64,000 nt of DNA, taken from NCBI GenBank assembly GCA_910585015.1, contig CAJUCT010000013.1, forward strand, positions 1-64,000, read 5' to 3'. Source of the DNA: an uncultured Acetatifactor sp. GTDB lineage: Bacteria > Bacillota > Clostridia > Lachnospirales > Lachnospiraceae. The notes beneath the pieces are model-generated. The model worked only from the letters and a program-made list of their open reading frames with translations, did not search any database and was not told where the DNA came from. Positions 17,301 through 25,231 of this stretch are shown here, piece by piece (position 1 is the stretch's first letter; every line of letters begins with the position of its first letter). The position numbers and the translations under genes were made by a program.

Positions 17301-18236
17301 GGTGAACTCCATCCTGCGCAGACCCACGGTGATCTCCCGGCTGTCTATAAGCGCCGCGCCAGCATCATACAATTCCACCCGCAGGCGATAACATGTGGGT
17401 TGATCCAGATTCCATTCCTCCAGATTCTCCAGCATCACCTGCAGAGCAAAGCAGTGCTGTCCGTCCTCTCTGATAAACCTTCTGCCCCAGCCCAGGTCGC
17501 GAACCCGGGCGCCATTCTGCCACAGGCTGTAGTGACACCGGGTACTCTCGCCCACGGTTCCTGCGTATTCCGTCTCTATCTCCATCTGGTAGCAGCCCTC
17601 TTTCTCCCCAATATGACAATCCATATCCCGAGAATCTGGCTCCTCTGTCTTATGGCAGGCTGGATTCCCAGCACAGCCCCCCGCCTTCTGCTGCCAGGAG
17701 GTATGCACATAAGTGCCGTCCAGGGGCAGGTACACTGCCGGACATACCTGCAGCCACACATTGCGGTAGATCCCTGCGCCGGAGTACCACCGGCTGTTGG
17801 GACTCTGGTGACGAACCTGCATCAGCAGTTCGTTTTCCCCTTGCTGCAGATATTCCGTGATATCATGATCAAAGGCAGAATAGCCATACTTCCAGTCCCC
17901 CACCTTCTGTCCGTTGACATAGAGTGTACTGTCCATGTACACGCCGTCAAAACGGAGTATGATCCGCTGATCCGGGGCACAGCGCAGCATACCCGCGCCG
18001 ATGCTTTCCCGTAAATCTTTCTGCGGTACGGCCTTTTCCCTGCGGCAGACAGAGATGCATTTCCGATACCACCCTGTACTATTCTCATACAGATTACGAG
18101 TATCGTAGATCAGCCAGTCATGAGGCAGATCCACCGGCTGGAACTCTCCTCTGCGCACCTGAATGTCGGAAAGTTCCGTCCCAAGTTCCGTTTTCAGAAA
18201 ACTCCAATTATCATTAAATAATATCCTGTTCTCCAT
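14343..18236 (-). CDS. GH2 beta-galactosidase-like enzyme, very large, with C-terminal binding domains
   Basis: 1297 residues, well over the usual 800-1050. It has an N-terminal sugar-binding jelly roll (DNWSFLK, PHDWLIYD), immunoglobulin-like domain, TIM barrel with acid/base Glu434 (WSIGNEI) and nucleophile Glu513 (YGSETAS), and a DUF4982-like domain (YWDWNPGQ). A low-complexity linker at about residues 865-913 is made of four 13-residue repeats. The rest of the C-terminal part, to 1297, contains two repeats resembling CBM6-type folds (YRDLDFGEYGSDQ and YENMDFGETGAGQ). No signal peptide, so it acts inside the cell on imported beta-galactosides or related glycosides. The ribosome binding site GAGAGG supports the start. 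Exact substrate unknown. Confidence 0.88.
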   Translation of the reverse strand: MENRILFNDNWSFLKTELGTELSDIQVRRGEFQPVDLPHDWLIYDTRNLYENSTGWYRKCISVCRREKAVPQKDLRESIGAGMLRCAPDQRIILRFDGVYMDSTLYVNGQKVGDWKYGYSAFDHDITEYLQQGENELLMQVRHQSPNSRWYSGAGIYRNVWLQVCPAVYLPLDGTYVHTSWQQKAGGCAGNPACHKTEEPDSRDMDCHIGEKEGCYQMEIETEYAGTVGESTRCHYSLWQNGARVRDLGWGRRFIREDGQHCFALQVMLENLEEWNLDQPTCYRLRVELYDAGAALIDSREITVGLRRMEFTTDRGFFLNGRYVKVHGVCEHHDLGCLGAAFHKEAMRRKFRILKEMGVNALRTSHNMPAQEVMELADEMGILVLSEAFDMWERCKTPYDYGRFFKEWAQRDVYSWIRRDRNHPSLFLWSIGNEIYDTHADAHGQEITRRLVDYVRTHDPKGNALITIGSNFMPWEGAQNCADIVKVAGYNYGEKYYEEHHLKHPDWIIYGSETASVVQSRGVYRFPLRQSVLADEDEQCSALGNSSTSWGARSVEACIADDRDADFTFGQFLWTGFDYIGEPTPYHTKNSYFGYIDTAGFPKDAYYLFQAQWRPAAEHPMVHLYPYWDWNPGQLIDVRACTNGESVELYVNGRSQGRQFIDHARGRQLQGDWQVHYEPGEITAVAYDGEGREIARESRHSFGEAIRLVLQADKMQLSGDGEDMCFVTVSAVDEDGYPVENAMNYVRLSLEGQGRLLGMDNGDSTDYDPYKGCVRKLFNGKLLAVVASKPFPADSEAAKASAERFEARAEDIAVGSPIVGSVRIMVESLGVEPASLEIGVKPAGLRPGSCASEDVSRRADDAAQFAEGKTGQPGNPAGAEGKTGQPGNSAGAEGKTGQPGDPAGEEGKTGQPGNMTAAAGISLGAGGMDARIGYGSVLPDTIPVRKVELLTPEGSVLDARRRSITIEAGICPKNASDRELNWKVVNQNGIPISYAKVEVLDECHAKITAMGDGAFYVRCQSGRSPVRIISQLELTARGLGQAFLNPYTFISAGLFSETLGEVTNGNEKGIATARDGVSGVIYRDLDFGEYGSDQITVPVFALSDALHEIEIWQGVPEAEGSRLLLNAPYQKPSRWNVYQEETWKLPCRLKGLTTIAFRLKNSKVHIKGFSFTYYEKAYGKLYGAECSRVYGDSFRVESRAVTGIGNNVTIIYENMDFGETGAGQVTLWGRSPLPGNTVHIHFTRPDGAVEVRVLEVPGTQEYVPQVFPIEPLTGLGTLELIFLPGSNFDLEALQFAN
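15498..15642. repeat. Four 39-bp tandem repeats in the GH2 linker
   Basis: Units start at 15498, 15537, 15576 and 15615 with the shared word GCCTGGCTGCCCGGTCTTAC. They stay in frame and encode GKTGQPGNPAGAE-like units, a glycine/proline-rich, collagen-like linker. Near-identity between units suggests recent slippage, so copy number probably varies between strains. Confidence 0.9.
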
Positions 18237-18257
18237 CTTTGTTCCTCTCTATATAAA

Positions 18258-18360
18258 GTTCCGCATATTCCCTACAAGCACACCAGACCGGTGATTAACA
18301 TACGCCCGCTCTGGCGTCCGTATGTTAATCAGTGCGCTTTCCGGGAATATGCTGATTTGA
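18258..18360. repeat. Dispersed hairpin repeat, copy R4 (best-formed)
   Basis: Outer arms GCATATTCCC (18263-18272) and GGGAATATGC (18343-18352) and inner arms GATTAACATACG (18293-18304) and CGTATGTTAATC (18319-18330) are all perfect, around an apical CGCC/GGCG. It starts 22 bases before the GH2 start codon, in the leader. The space 18237-18563 contains only R4, R5 and a terminator. Confidence 0.8.
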
Positions 18361-18377
18361 AGTTCTAAGGATCTTCC

Positions 18378-18439
18378 GTTCCGCATATTCCCTACAAGCA
18401 CACCAGACCGGTGATTAACATACGCCCGCTCTGGCGTCC
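18378..18439. repeat. Dispersed hairpin repeat, copy R5 (truncated)
   Basis: Identical over 62 bases to 18258-18319 (offset exactly 120), then diverges, so the right half and both closing arms are missing. It is a recent partial tandem duplication beside R4. Confidence 0.85.
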
Positions 18440-18459
18440 CGGTATCCCTATGTCAATAG

Positions 18460-18496
18460 CAAAAGGCTGCCGCCTGATCGCTCAAACGGCAGCCTT
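18460..18496 (-). terminator. Terminator after the GH3 gene
   Basis: AAGGCTGCCG (18463-18472) pairs perfectly with CGGCAGCCTT (18487-18496). On the minus strand the stem runs straight into TTTTGC. It lies about 70 bases after the GH3 stop. Confidence 0.8.
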
Positions 18497-18563
18497 ATAA
18501 TTACTGCTTTTCTCTCAATATAGCATTTATTCCAGGCCGACGGCCTGTCGGCTCTATACTGTC

Positions 18564-20723
18564 TTATGCCAGCTTCACGATAAAGGTGATGCAATCCTTG
18601 CCTGTCAAGGCCCTGGTGCGGGCATCCGGCTGGCCTAATCCCACGCTGACGGTAAAGGTCTTGCCCTCCACCAGCCTCTCGCCCTCTTCATTCACCACGG
18701 TGAAGGCTTCCGCGCCAATGGGCACGGTGACAGAGGCTTCGCCCTCCGCCGGAACCCAGGTTCTGGCAAATCCGCACAGCTTTGCCGCAGGCGTGGCATC
18801 CGGGGCATCCTCCGCCCGGATGTAAACCTGTACCACCTCTCCTGTACCTACCTGCCCATGGTTGGTCAGCTTCACATGAAGCCGGAAAGCATCCGGGCTG
18901 TCCAGCGTAATCTCGCCGCCGTTCACTGCCGGGCTGCCGCAGCAACTCACTGCAGATACTTCCACATCTCCGTAGGTCAGACCATAGCCGAAGGGATACA
19001 GGGGCTCGGTCTCTATGTAGCGGTAGGTTCTGCCCTTCATGGAATAGTCCTCAAAAGCAGGCAGATCCTCCGTATTTTTATAGAAAGTCACCGGCAGCTT
19101 GCCGGAGGGAGACAACTCGCCAAACAGCAGCTGCGCCACTACTTTTCCGCCTCTGGCGCCGGGATACCACAGCTGCATGACGGCATCTGCCTGCTCCTGC
19201 TCCACGCGCAGGTCCATGGCACTGCCGGTCATGTTCAGTACAATGGTGGGCTTGCCGACTTTCAGCACCGCTTCCACCAGTTCCCTCTGGGTCTGAGGCA
19301 GCAGCAGATCCACTTTGTCACCGGAAGCATAGCTGTTGCCGGTATCGCCCTCCTCACCCTCCAGGGTCTCGTCCAATCCCACACACAAAATCACCACGTC
19401 ACTGTTTTGGGCCACGCTGACCGCCTCCGTGACACGGTCGTGTCTGCGGCCCAGGCTCTCCGTCTTATCCTTGAACAGATGACAGCCCTCGGAGTAATAG
19501 ACTCTCACATCGTCGCCCACTACATCCTGTATGCCTTCCAGCACCGTGATATACCGGGAGGAAGTTCCGTGATAGTTGCCCACCAGTGCCGCACGGCTGT
19601 TGGCATTGGGCCCCACCACACCGATGGTCTTCAGCTGCTCCTTTTTGAGGGGCAGTATGCCGTTGTTCTTCAGCAGTACAACGCCCTCCGCCGTAGCCCT
19701 GTCAGCCAGCGCCAGATGTTCTTTGCACTCAATCTTGTCATACCCGATTTGATCATACTCTGTCTCGTCAAACAGCCCCAGCAGGAACCGGGTGGTGAAC
19801 AGTCTCTCCGCCGCCAGCGTGATCTCTTCCTCCGTCACCAGACCGTCCTGATAAGCCTTCACCATATGTAAATAAGTGTTGCCGCAGTTCACATCGCATC
19901 CGGCTTTCAGGGCCATGGCCGCGGACTCCTCCGCCGTGTCCGTCACCATATGATGCTCATGGAAATCCCGGATGGCCCAGCAGTCGGACACAAAGTGCCC
20001 TTGAAAATCCCATTCTCCCCTTAAAATATCCTGCATCAGGGTCTTGCTGCCGCAGCAGGGTTCTCCGTTGGTGCGGTTGTAAGCGCCCATGACGGCCTCC
20101 ACCCCCGCTTCCTTTACCAGTTTTTCAAAGGCGGGCAGATAAGTCTCCCACATATCCTTCTTGGTGGCCTTGGCGTCAAACTTGTGCCGAACCGCCTCCG
20201 GCCCCGAATGAACCGCAAAATGCTTGGCGCAGGCCGCCGCCTGCATCACCTCGCCGTCCCCCTGCAAGCCCTCCACGAAAGCCTTGCCCAGTTCCCCTGT
20301 CAGATAGGGATCCTCGCCGTAGGTCTCATGCCCTCTGCCCCATCTGGGGTCACGGAATATATTCACGTTGGGAGACCAGAATGTTAATCCCTTGTAAATG
20401 TCCCTGTCCTCCTGGGCGCTGTAAGCATTGTACTTGGCGCGGCCCTCCACGCCGATCACCTGGCCCACCTGGCCCATCAGTTCCGTGTCAAAAGCTGCCG
20501 CCATACCGATGGCCTGGGGAAAACTGGTCGCCACGCCTGCGCGCGCCACACCGTGCAGCCCCTCATTCCACCAGTTGTATGCGGGAACATTCAGACGAGG
20601 GATGGCAGGTGCATCATGCTTAAGCTGCGATGCCTTCTCCTCCAGGGTCATCTGGCTCACCAGCTCCTGTGCCCTTTTTCTTGCGCTTGCTCTGTCTCTC
20701 ACAATCATTTCCTCCATCTCCAT
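18564..20723 (-). CDS. GH3 beta-glucosidase/beta-xylosidase
   Basis: 719 residues, typical for family GH3. The barrel holds NVNIFRDPRWGRGHETYGED, AKHFAVHSG and the nucleophile Asp247 in FVSDCWAI; the alpha/beta sandwich (GVVGPNANSRAALVG) and a C-terminal fibronectin-III-like domain follow. The NVNIFRDPRWGRG signature and the adjacent GH43 gene point to xylo- or gluco-oligosaccharides. No signal peptide, so cytoplasmic. The first ATG lacks a clear Shine-Dalgarno and directly abuts repeat R6; starts at the third or sixth residue are possible. Confidence 0.9.
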   Translation of the reverse strand: MEMEEMIVRDRASARKRAQELVSQMTLEEKASQLKHDAPAIPRLNVPAYNWWNEGLHGVARAGVATSFPQAIGMAAAFDTELMGQVGQVIGVEGRAKYNAYSAQEDRDIYKGLTFWSPNVNIFRDPRWGRGHETYGEDPYLTGELGKAFVEGLQGDGEVMQAAACAKHFAVHSGPEAVRHKFDAKATKKDMWETYLPAFEKLVKEAGVEAVMGAYNRTNGEPCCGSKTLMQDILRGEWDFQGHFVSDCWAIRDFHEHHMVTDTAEESAAMALKAGCDVNCGNTYLHMVKAYQDGLVTEEEITLAAERLFTTRFLLGLFDETEYDQIGYDKIECKEHLALADRATAEGVVLLKNNGILPLKKEQLKTIGVVGPNANSRAALVGNYHGTSSRYITVLEGIQDVVGDDVRVYYSEGCHLFKDKTESLGRRHDRVTEAVSVAQNSDVVILCVGLDETLEGEEGDTGNSYASGDKVDLLLPQTQRELVEAVLKVGKPTIVLNMTGSAMDLRVEQEQADAVMQLWYPGARGGKVVAQLLFGELSPSGKLPVTFYKNTEDLPAFEDYSMKGRTYRYIETEPLYPFGYGLTYGDVEVSAVSCCGSPAVNGGEITLDSPDAFRLHVKLTNHGQVGTGEVVQVYIRAEDAPDATPAAKLCGFARTWVPAEGEASVTVPIGAEAFTVVNEEGERLVEGKTFTVSVGLGQPDARTRALTGKDCITFIVKLA

Positions 20724-20728
20724 TTAGA

Positions 20729-20812
20729 GTTCCGCATCCGCTCCATCTGTACCATTCCCGGCAAAATGGCGCCTGGCCAGGACGGACATTATTCCGGGCA
20801 GATGCTGTTTTC
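20729..20812. repeat. Dispersed hairpin repeat, copy R6 (divergent)
   Basis: Shares TTAGAGTTCCGCATCCG at the left (as R2) and ATTCCGGGCAGATGCTGTTTT at the right in shortened form, with a divergent middle. It starts six bases before the GH3 start codon. Outer pairing is partial. The rest of the gap to 20948 shows no gene. Confidence 0.5.
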
Positions 20813-20948
20813 ATTCCGTATCCGCCCTATCGTTACCAATCGCTGCAGAAGGGTATCTGCCGCTCTCTGATATAGGATGCTATACTCCTTTATATTTTAA
20901 CAAAAATGGACTTTGCTTTCTCGTCAAATGATGCTAATTTCTAGTCAT

Positions 20949-22559
20949 TTATTGCGGCTTGTCGCTCTCATAGCTAATCTCAAAATCCGTAAACCCGGCG
21001 GGCTCTTCTCCCCTGCCCGTCAGGGATTCATCCTGGGCATATAAAGCTATCATGACGCCGGTGAAACCGCAGGCAACCTCTGAGGAAAGATATCTGGTCT
21101 GCAGCTTACCCAGGGGACACGGACTCTCCTGCCCTTCCCGGATAAACAGTGCGGAAAAACCGTATTCTGTGGGTTCTAAATCAATCTGCAGTGTAATCTC
21201 CGTATCCGCAGTGACTATACTTTCCCCCGCCACATGGCTGATGCCGCCTACCACGCTGCGGACCATGACCCGACAAATGTCCCCCGCGCCCATGGCAGCA
21301 GCCATTCGTCTCACAGCCAAATCATAGTGATGCTCATGGTTCATATACAGACTGATGCCTGCTTCCCCGGCGGGAACATATATTTTGCAGCGTATATGCC
21401 CCTGCATCTGCCGCTGACGGATGGCCACAAAGGTGGGAGAATCCTGTTTTTCCTCCAGGGTCCGATTAGTGGGATACAACCTGATTCCATGTCCCGCAAA
21501 TGTATACCGCTGTATGGCCTCAGAAGACAGCTCCCTCTGCATGTCTGCCGGAAAAGAATAGTTTTCCAGGTGGGGCCTGCGCAGGAAACACCAGTCCACA
21601 CCCACACAGGTATCGGCAAAGGTATCCTTAAGCTTCAGCCGCTGCCGCACACTGCCGTCAATGCGGTCCGTCTCCACACAGACAGGGGTAATCCCCCCCA
21701 CCCCGGCGGTAAACCAGCCGTCCTCCCCGAAGGTCACCGGCGCCAGACATACCTCTCTGCCCGTGATATGAAAAGGCAACCATCGGTCAATCTGCCGGAA
21801 GGCCAGATGCACCATCCAGAAATTCCCCTTTTCATCCTCCACCAGATCCCCGTGGCCGCAGCCCTGGATCACGTAGCCCCCCAGATTCCGGTTGGTCAGC
21901 ACCGGATTGCCGGGATAATTGGTAAAAGGCCCATTCACGGTGGGCCCCTTGGCGTAGACCACCATATGCCCGTACTCTGTGCCGCCCTCCGCCGCCATCA
22001 GATAGTACTGTCCCTTTATCTTGTACAGGTGGGGAGATTCCAGGTATCGGCCGCCTGCCCCCTGCCATATGCATACGGAGGGACTTACTTTGGTGCCGGT
22101 CTCTATGTCGATCTCGCACTGAGTCACGCCGGATATGCCCCGGTCGTCGTCCCCATTGCTCATAAAATAGGTTTTCCCGTCCTCAAAATACAGGGAGGGG
22201 TCAATGCCGCCCTGCTGCACCTGGATGGGATCCGACCATTCCCCGTGGATGTCGTCGGTCCACACATAGAAATTCCCCAGGCTGGTGACATTGGTGGTCA
22301 CCATATAGAAACGCCCCTCGTGATAGCGGATGGTGGGCGCATAGATGCCCCCGCTGCAATCCGCCCCTTCTAAGGGCAGCTGGCTCTCCCGGGTCAGCAC
22401 ATGGCCGATCTGGCGCCAGTTTACCAGGTCCTGGCTCTCAAACAGGGGCACTCCCGGAAAATACTGGAAAGAACTGCACACCATGTAGTATTTGCCATCC
22501 GCTTTGCAGATACTGGGATCCGGATAAAAACCGGGGATGACTGGATTGGTATATTTCAT
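20949..22559 (-). CDS. GH43 beta-xylosidase/alpha-arabinofuranosidase-like enzyme
   Basis: 536 residues. A five-bladed propeller with the GH43 triad: general base Asp in FYPDPS (about residue 14), pKa-modulating Asp in GGIDPSLYF, and acid Glu in YLESPHLYKI. A C-terminal beta-sandwich follows, as in XynB-type enzymes (xylosidase subfamily). It lacks a signal peptide and would trim xylo- or arabino-oligosaccharides inside the cell together with the GH3 enzyme. GGAG precedes the start. Confidence 0.9.
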   Translation of the reverse strand: MKYTNPVIPGFYPDPSICKADGKYYMVCSSFQYFPGVPLFESQDLVNWRQIGHVLTRESQLPLEGADCSGGIYAPTIRYHEGRFYMVTTNVTSLGNFYVWTDDIHGEWSDPIQVQQGGIDPSLYFEDGKTYFMSNGDDDRGISGVTQCEIDIETGTKVSPSVCIWQGAGGRYLESPHLYKIKGQYYLMAAEGGTEYGHMVVYAKGPTVNGPFTNYPGNPVLTNRNLGGYVIQGCGHGDLVEDEKGNFWMVHLAFRQIDRWLPFHITGREVCLAPVTFGEDGWFTAGVGGITPVCVETDRIDGSVRQRLKLKDTFADTCVGVDWCFLRRPHLENYSFPADMQRELSSEAIQRYTFAGHGIRLYPTNRTLEEKQDSPTFVAIRQRQMQGHIRCKIYVPAGEAGISLYMNHEHHYDLAVRRMAAAMGAGDICRVMVRSVVGGISHVAGESIVTADTEITLQIDLEPTEYGFSALFIREGQESPCPLGKLQTRYLSSEVACGFTGVMIALYAQDESLTGRGEEPAGFTDFEISYESDKPQ

Positions 22560-22623
22560 AAAATGCTCCGTTCCGTCATCTAAGCAGAGCCGGGACTGTC
22601 TGTATCCCGGCCCCCTGATGACT

Positions 22624-23670
22624 TTAAATATTGATCATCACCTTCACATACTCTTCTTTTTTGTCCCGCATGATCTCCAGTCCCCGGGGCAGCTGTTCAA
22701 AGGGAAACTGATGCGTAATCAGGCGCTCCGGCTGTATCCGCCCCTGGGCCAGACGTTCCAGCACATAATGCCAGTCGTCTGTCTCCTCCTGTGTGAAGGA
22801 TGAGTTCCAACAGCCTCTGACAGTCAGCTGGTTTCTCAGTATCTTCCAGTACACCGCCTTATCCAGACTCACGTTCCCATAGGGATTTCCCACCAGCACC
22901 ACTGTGCCCATGGGCGCGGTCAGTTCTATAGCCGCACTGATGGTATCGCTTTTGCCGATACATTCAAAGAAGATATCCGCACCCGCTCCGTCCGTTCTCT
23001 CCGCCAGCCAAGCCCCCAGTTCCTGGTTTCTGGTATCGCAAAAATCCTCCTCGGCTATACCCACATCCAGGGCCGAACGTTTTTGCTGGTCCTTGTTCCC
23101 TATGACCAGCACACGCTCTATGCCGGCCTCCTTCAGAAACATGGACAGCAGCAGTCCTATGGTTCCCTGTCCGTACACCGCCGCCGTCTGTCCCGGACCC
23201 ACCTGTGCCCGGCGCAGGGCGTGAACCGCCACCGCCATGGGCTCCAGCATGGCGGCCGCCTCAAAGCTGACGCCCTCCGGCAGCGCAATCAGGCACTCCC
23301 GGGGCGCCAGCACATATTCCGCAAAACCGCCGTCCGTGCGGGAACCCAGATAACTATAGTTCCTGCACAATTCATAATGCTTTTGAAGACAGGGAGAGCA
23401 CTTCCGGCAAGGGATCAGCGGAAAAACGCCCACTCTCCGGCCTGCCCATTCCGATTCGGCTCCGGCCCCCACAGCCGCCACCACACCGGAAAACTCATGT
23501 CCCGGCACGGTAGGAAAGGAATAGGTTCCCGTCTGAAATATTCTGGGGATATCCGAGCCACAGATCCCGACGGCCTTCACCTGCACCAGCACCTGATTCT
23601 CCCCCGGCGAAGGCACGGCTCTCTCCTCCATGCGCAAATCATTTATTCCATATAATGCATACGCTTTCAT
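22624..23670 (-). CDS. Zinc-dependent polyol-phosphate dehydrogenase (GatD/TarJ-like)
   Basis: 348-residue medium-chain dehydrogenase. Catalytic zinc ligands C37 (GICGSD) and H58-E59 (GHEF), a full structural zinc set C88, C91, C94, C102, and a Rossmann motif GQGTIG. The sequence (GSDIPRIFQTG, DGGFAEYV) is closest in style to galactitol-1-phosphate 5-dehydrogenase. Context suggests another role: it is next to an IspD/TarI-like cytidylyltransferase and a pentulose-phosphate epimerase, the order expected if it reduces ribulose- or xylulose-5-phosphate to a pentitol phosphate. The start at 23670 has GAGGT upstream. The hairpin at 22589-22611, downstream, has no T-run. Confidence 0.8.
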   Translation of the reverse strand: MKAYALYGINDLRMEERAVPSPGENQVLVQVKAVGICGSDIPRIFQTGTYSFPTVPGHEFSGVVAAVGAGAESEWAGRRVGVFPLIPCRKCSPCLQKHYELCRNYSYLGSRTDGGFAEYVLAPRECLIALPEGVSFEAAAMLEPMAVAVHALRRAQVGPGQTAAVYGQGTIGLLLSMFLKEAGIERVLVIGNKDQQKRSALDVGIAEEDFCDTRNQELGAWLAERTDGAGADIFFECIGKSDTISAAIELTAPMGTVVLVGNPYGNVSLDKAVYWKILRNQLTVRGCWNSSFTQEETDDWHYVLERLAQGRIQPERLITHQFPFEQLPRGLEIMRDKKEEYVKVMINI

Positions 23671-23774
23671 CCTTACCTCTTTCCGCACGGCAGGAGTTTG
23701 ACCTAAGCCATACTCCTGCTATGCCCACGATATCACACCAATAGATATATGGAACGCGCGTCCCCGCGCCCAGC

Positions 23775-24473
23775 TTAGCGGCTGCCTCCGTTTTCCCGCT
23801 CAAAACGCCGCAGATCGTCCATTGTCGTGATCTTGTAGTTGCACTCCTCCCCGGGAATCATGGCGATATCCAGCCCCGCCAGAATCGCCGGCTCCGTGGA
23901 GCCGTTGATCTCCAGAATCCTCTCCGGCAGCAGCGCCCGGTTGGCCTCCAGGTAGACCCCCAATCGAAACGTCTCCGGAGCCTGCCCCGCATAGATACAT
24001 TCTCTCTTGAGCAGCCGATCCACATTCTGTCCGGTCCCGCTGTAATAGACCGTATCTTTCATGGGCAGCACCGGCAGCACCCCGTCATGCCCACGAAGGG
24101 CCTCCAGGCTGCGCTCCAGCAGCCCCCGGGTGACGGCGGGCCTGGCTGCGTCATGGACAATCACCGCCGCATCGGGATCCGCATATCGACTTATGTCCTC
24201 CAGACCGTTCAAAATCGACTGCTGTCGGTTTGCCCCCGGTCTGGAAAAACCCTTGCATTTATGGGTGAGCCCTGCCCGGCTCACGCATTCCCATGCCACG
24301 TCATGCCACTCCTGATCCGCCACGATCTGCACGGTATCTATGTATTCGCTCTCTGCCAAGGGCAGCAGACAGTATTCCAGCAGGATCCTGCCCCCCACCT
24401 CCAGATATTGCTTGGGCGTATCCAATCCCATCCTGCTGCCGGTTCCACCGGACAAAATCAGTGCTGCATTCAT
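23775..24473 (-). CDS. IspD/TarI-like cytidylyltransferase
   Basis: 232 residues. CTP-binding loop LSGGTGSRMGLDTPKQY at 8-24, HDAARP near 108, and a C-terminal NYKITTMDDL, all typical of IspD and TarI. By sequence alone it could be 2-C-methylerythritol-4-phosphate or ribitol-5-phosphate cytidylyltransferase. The overlap of its ATG with the epimerase TGA (24470-24473) and the adjacent dehydrogenase favour CDP-pentitol synthesis for the surface polymer, whose transferases lie at 36-43 kb. Confidence 0.8.
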   Translation of the reverse strand: MNAALILSGGTGSRMGLDTPKQYLEVGGRILLEYCLLPLAESEYIDTVQIVADQEWHDVAWECVSRAGLTHKCKGFSRPGANRQQSILNGLEDISRYADPDAAVIVHDAARPAVTRGLLERSLEALRGHDGVLPVLPMKDTVYYSGTGQNVDRLLKRECIYAGQAPETFRLGVYLEANRALLPERILEINGSTEPAILAGLDIAMIPGEECNYKITTMDDLRRFERENGGSR

Positions 24474-25135
24474 ACCTCTTTTACCTGCCTGATCTCACTT
24501 AAAATATCCCCATAGGGCCTGTTTTTCCCAAACAGCAGGGTTGTTCCCAGAACAAACCCGTCCACCCCCTTGGGGGCAAACTGGGTAATCCTGTCCATGC
24601 TGCAGGCCCCGTCCCAGTATACTTTGAACTTCATCTCGTCCTTCAACTGTAAAAGTCTGTCTATTTTCTTTCCCACATAGGGAAGGTACATCTGGCCAGC
24701 GTTGCCGGGATTGACCGACATTACCAGCACTTTTTTCACAATGCGCAGCATCTCGTATACCGTCTCGATGCTGGTGCCCGGATTGATGGCAATGCCCGGA
24801 ACCATGCCCGCGTCAATAATCTTCTGCAATGTGGTTGACGGGTGGTATTCTGCCTCCGGATGAATATATACCGTGTCCCCTCTCCTTAACTTTTTCAAAA
24901 ATATGTGGATATTGTTGTTGGGATGTTCAATCATCAGATGTACGTCCAGGGGTTTTTCCGTCGCCGACGAAATATATGCCATATCGTTTAATGACATGGC
25001 AAAATTCGGCACATACCGCCCATCCATAATATCTATGTGAAAGGAATCTATTCCTCCCGCCTCCAGCTCCCTGACTTCCTTTTCCAGATTGCCGTAACCT
25101 GCGCACATCATGGACGCTGTCAACTCAAAATTCAT
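24470..25135 (-). CDS. Ribulose-phosphate 3-epimerase family protein
   Basis: 221-residue TIM barrel. Metal and acid-base residues of Rpe are visible (HIDIMDGRYVPN at 33-44, VHLMIEHP), while the phosphate loops differ from housekeeping Rpe: VNPGNAGQ instead of VNPGFGGQ, and WDGACS instead of VDGGI. A dedicated role in supplying a pentulose 5-phosphate to the neighbouring dehydrogenase is inferred. The start at 25135 has GGAGG about nine bases upstream; a longer reading to 25201 is not needed. Confidence 0.8.
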   Translation of the reverse strand: MNFELTASMMCAGYGNLEKEVRELEAGGIDSFHIDIMDGRYVPNFAMSLNDMAYISSATEKPLDVHLMIEHPNNNIHIFLKKLRRGDTVYIHPEAEYHPSTTLQKIIDAGMVPGIAINPGTSIETVYEMLRIVKKVLVMSVNPGNAGQMYLPYVGKKIDRLLQLKDEMKFKVYWDGACSMDRITQFAPKGVDGFVLGTTLLFGKNRPYGDILSEIRQVKEV

Positions 25136-25231
25136 TGATTTATTCCTCCGTGAAATATTGCTGCCGCTTTCCCTGCGGCGATTCTTTTCTAATTCTATCA
25201 TTGAAACGGTATCTTGTAAAGCGTGGGAAAA

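Noticed and set aside
18258..18439. Possible CRISPR or riboswitch pair
   Set aside because: Only two copies, the second truncated; sequence matches a dispersed repeat and none of the riboswitch consensus motifs I know.
22589..22611. GCCGGGA/TCCCGGC hairpin as terminator of the dehydrogenase gene
   Set aside because: No T-run follows on the minus strand.
23690..23719. GCAGGAGT/ACTCCTGC hairpin between the dehydrogenase and the cytidylyltransferase
   Set aside because: Short stem, no T-run, no promoter; kept only as a note.
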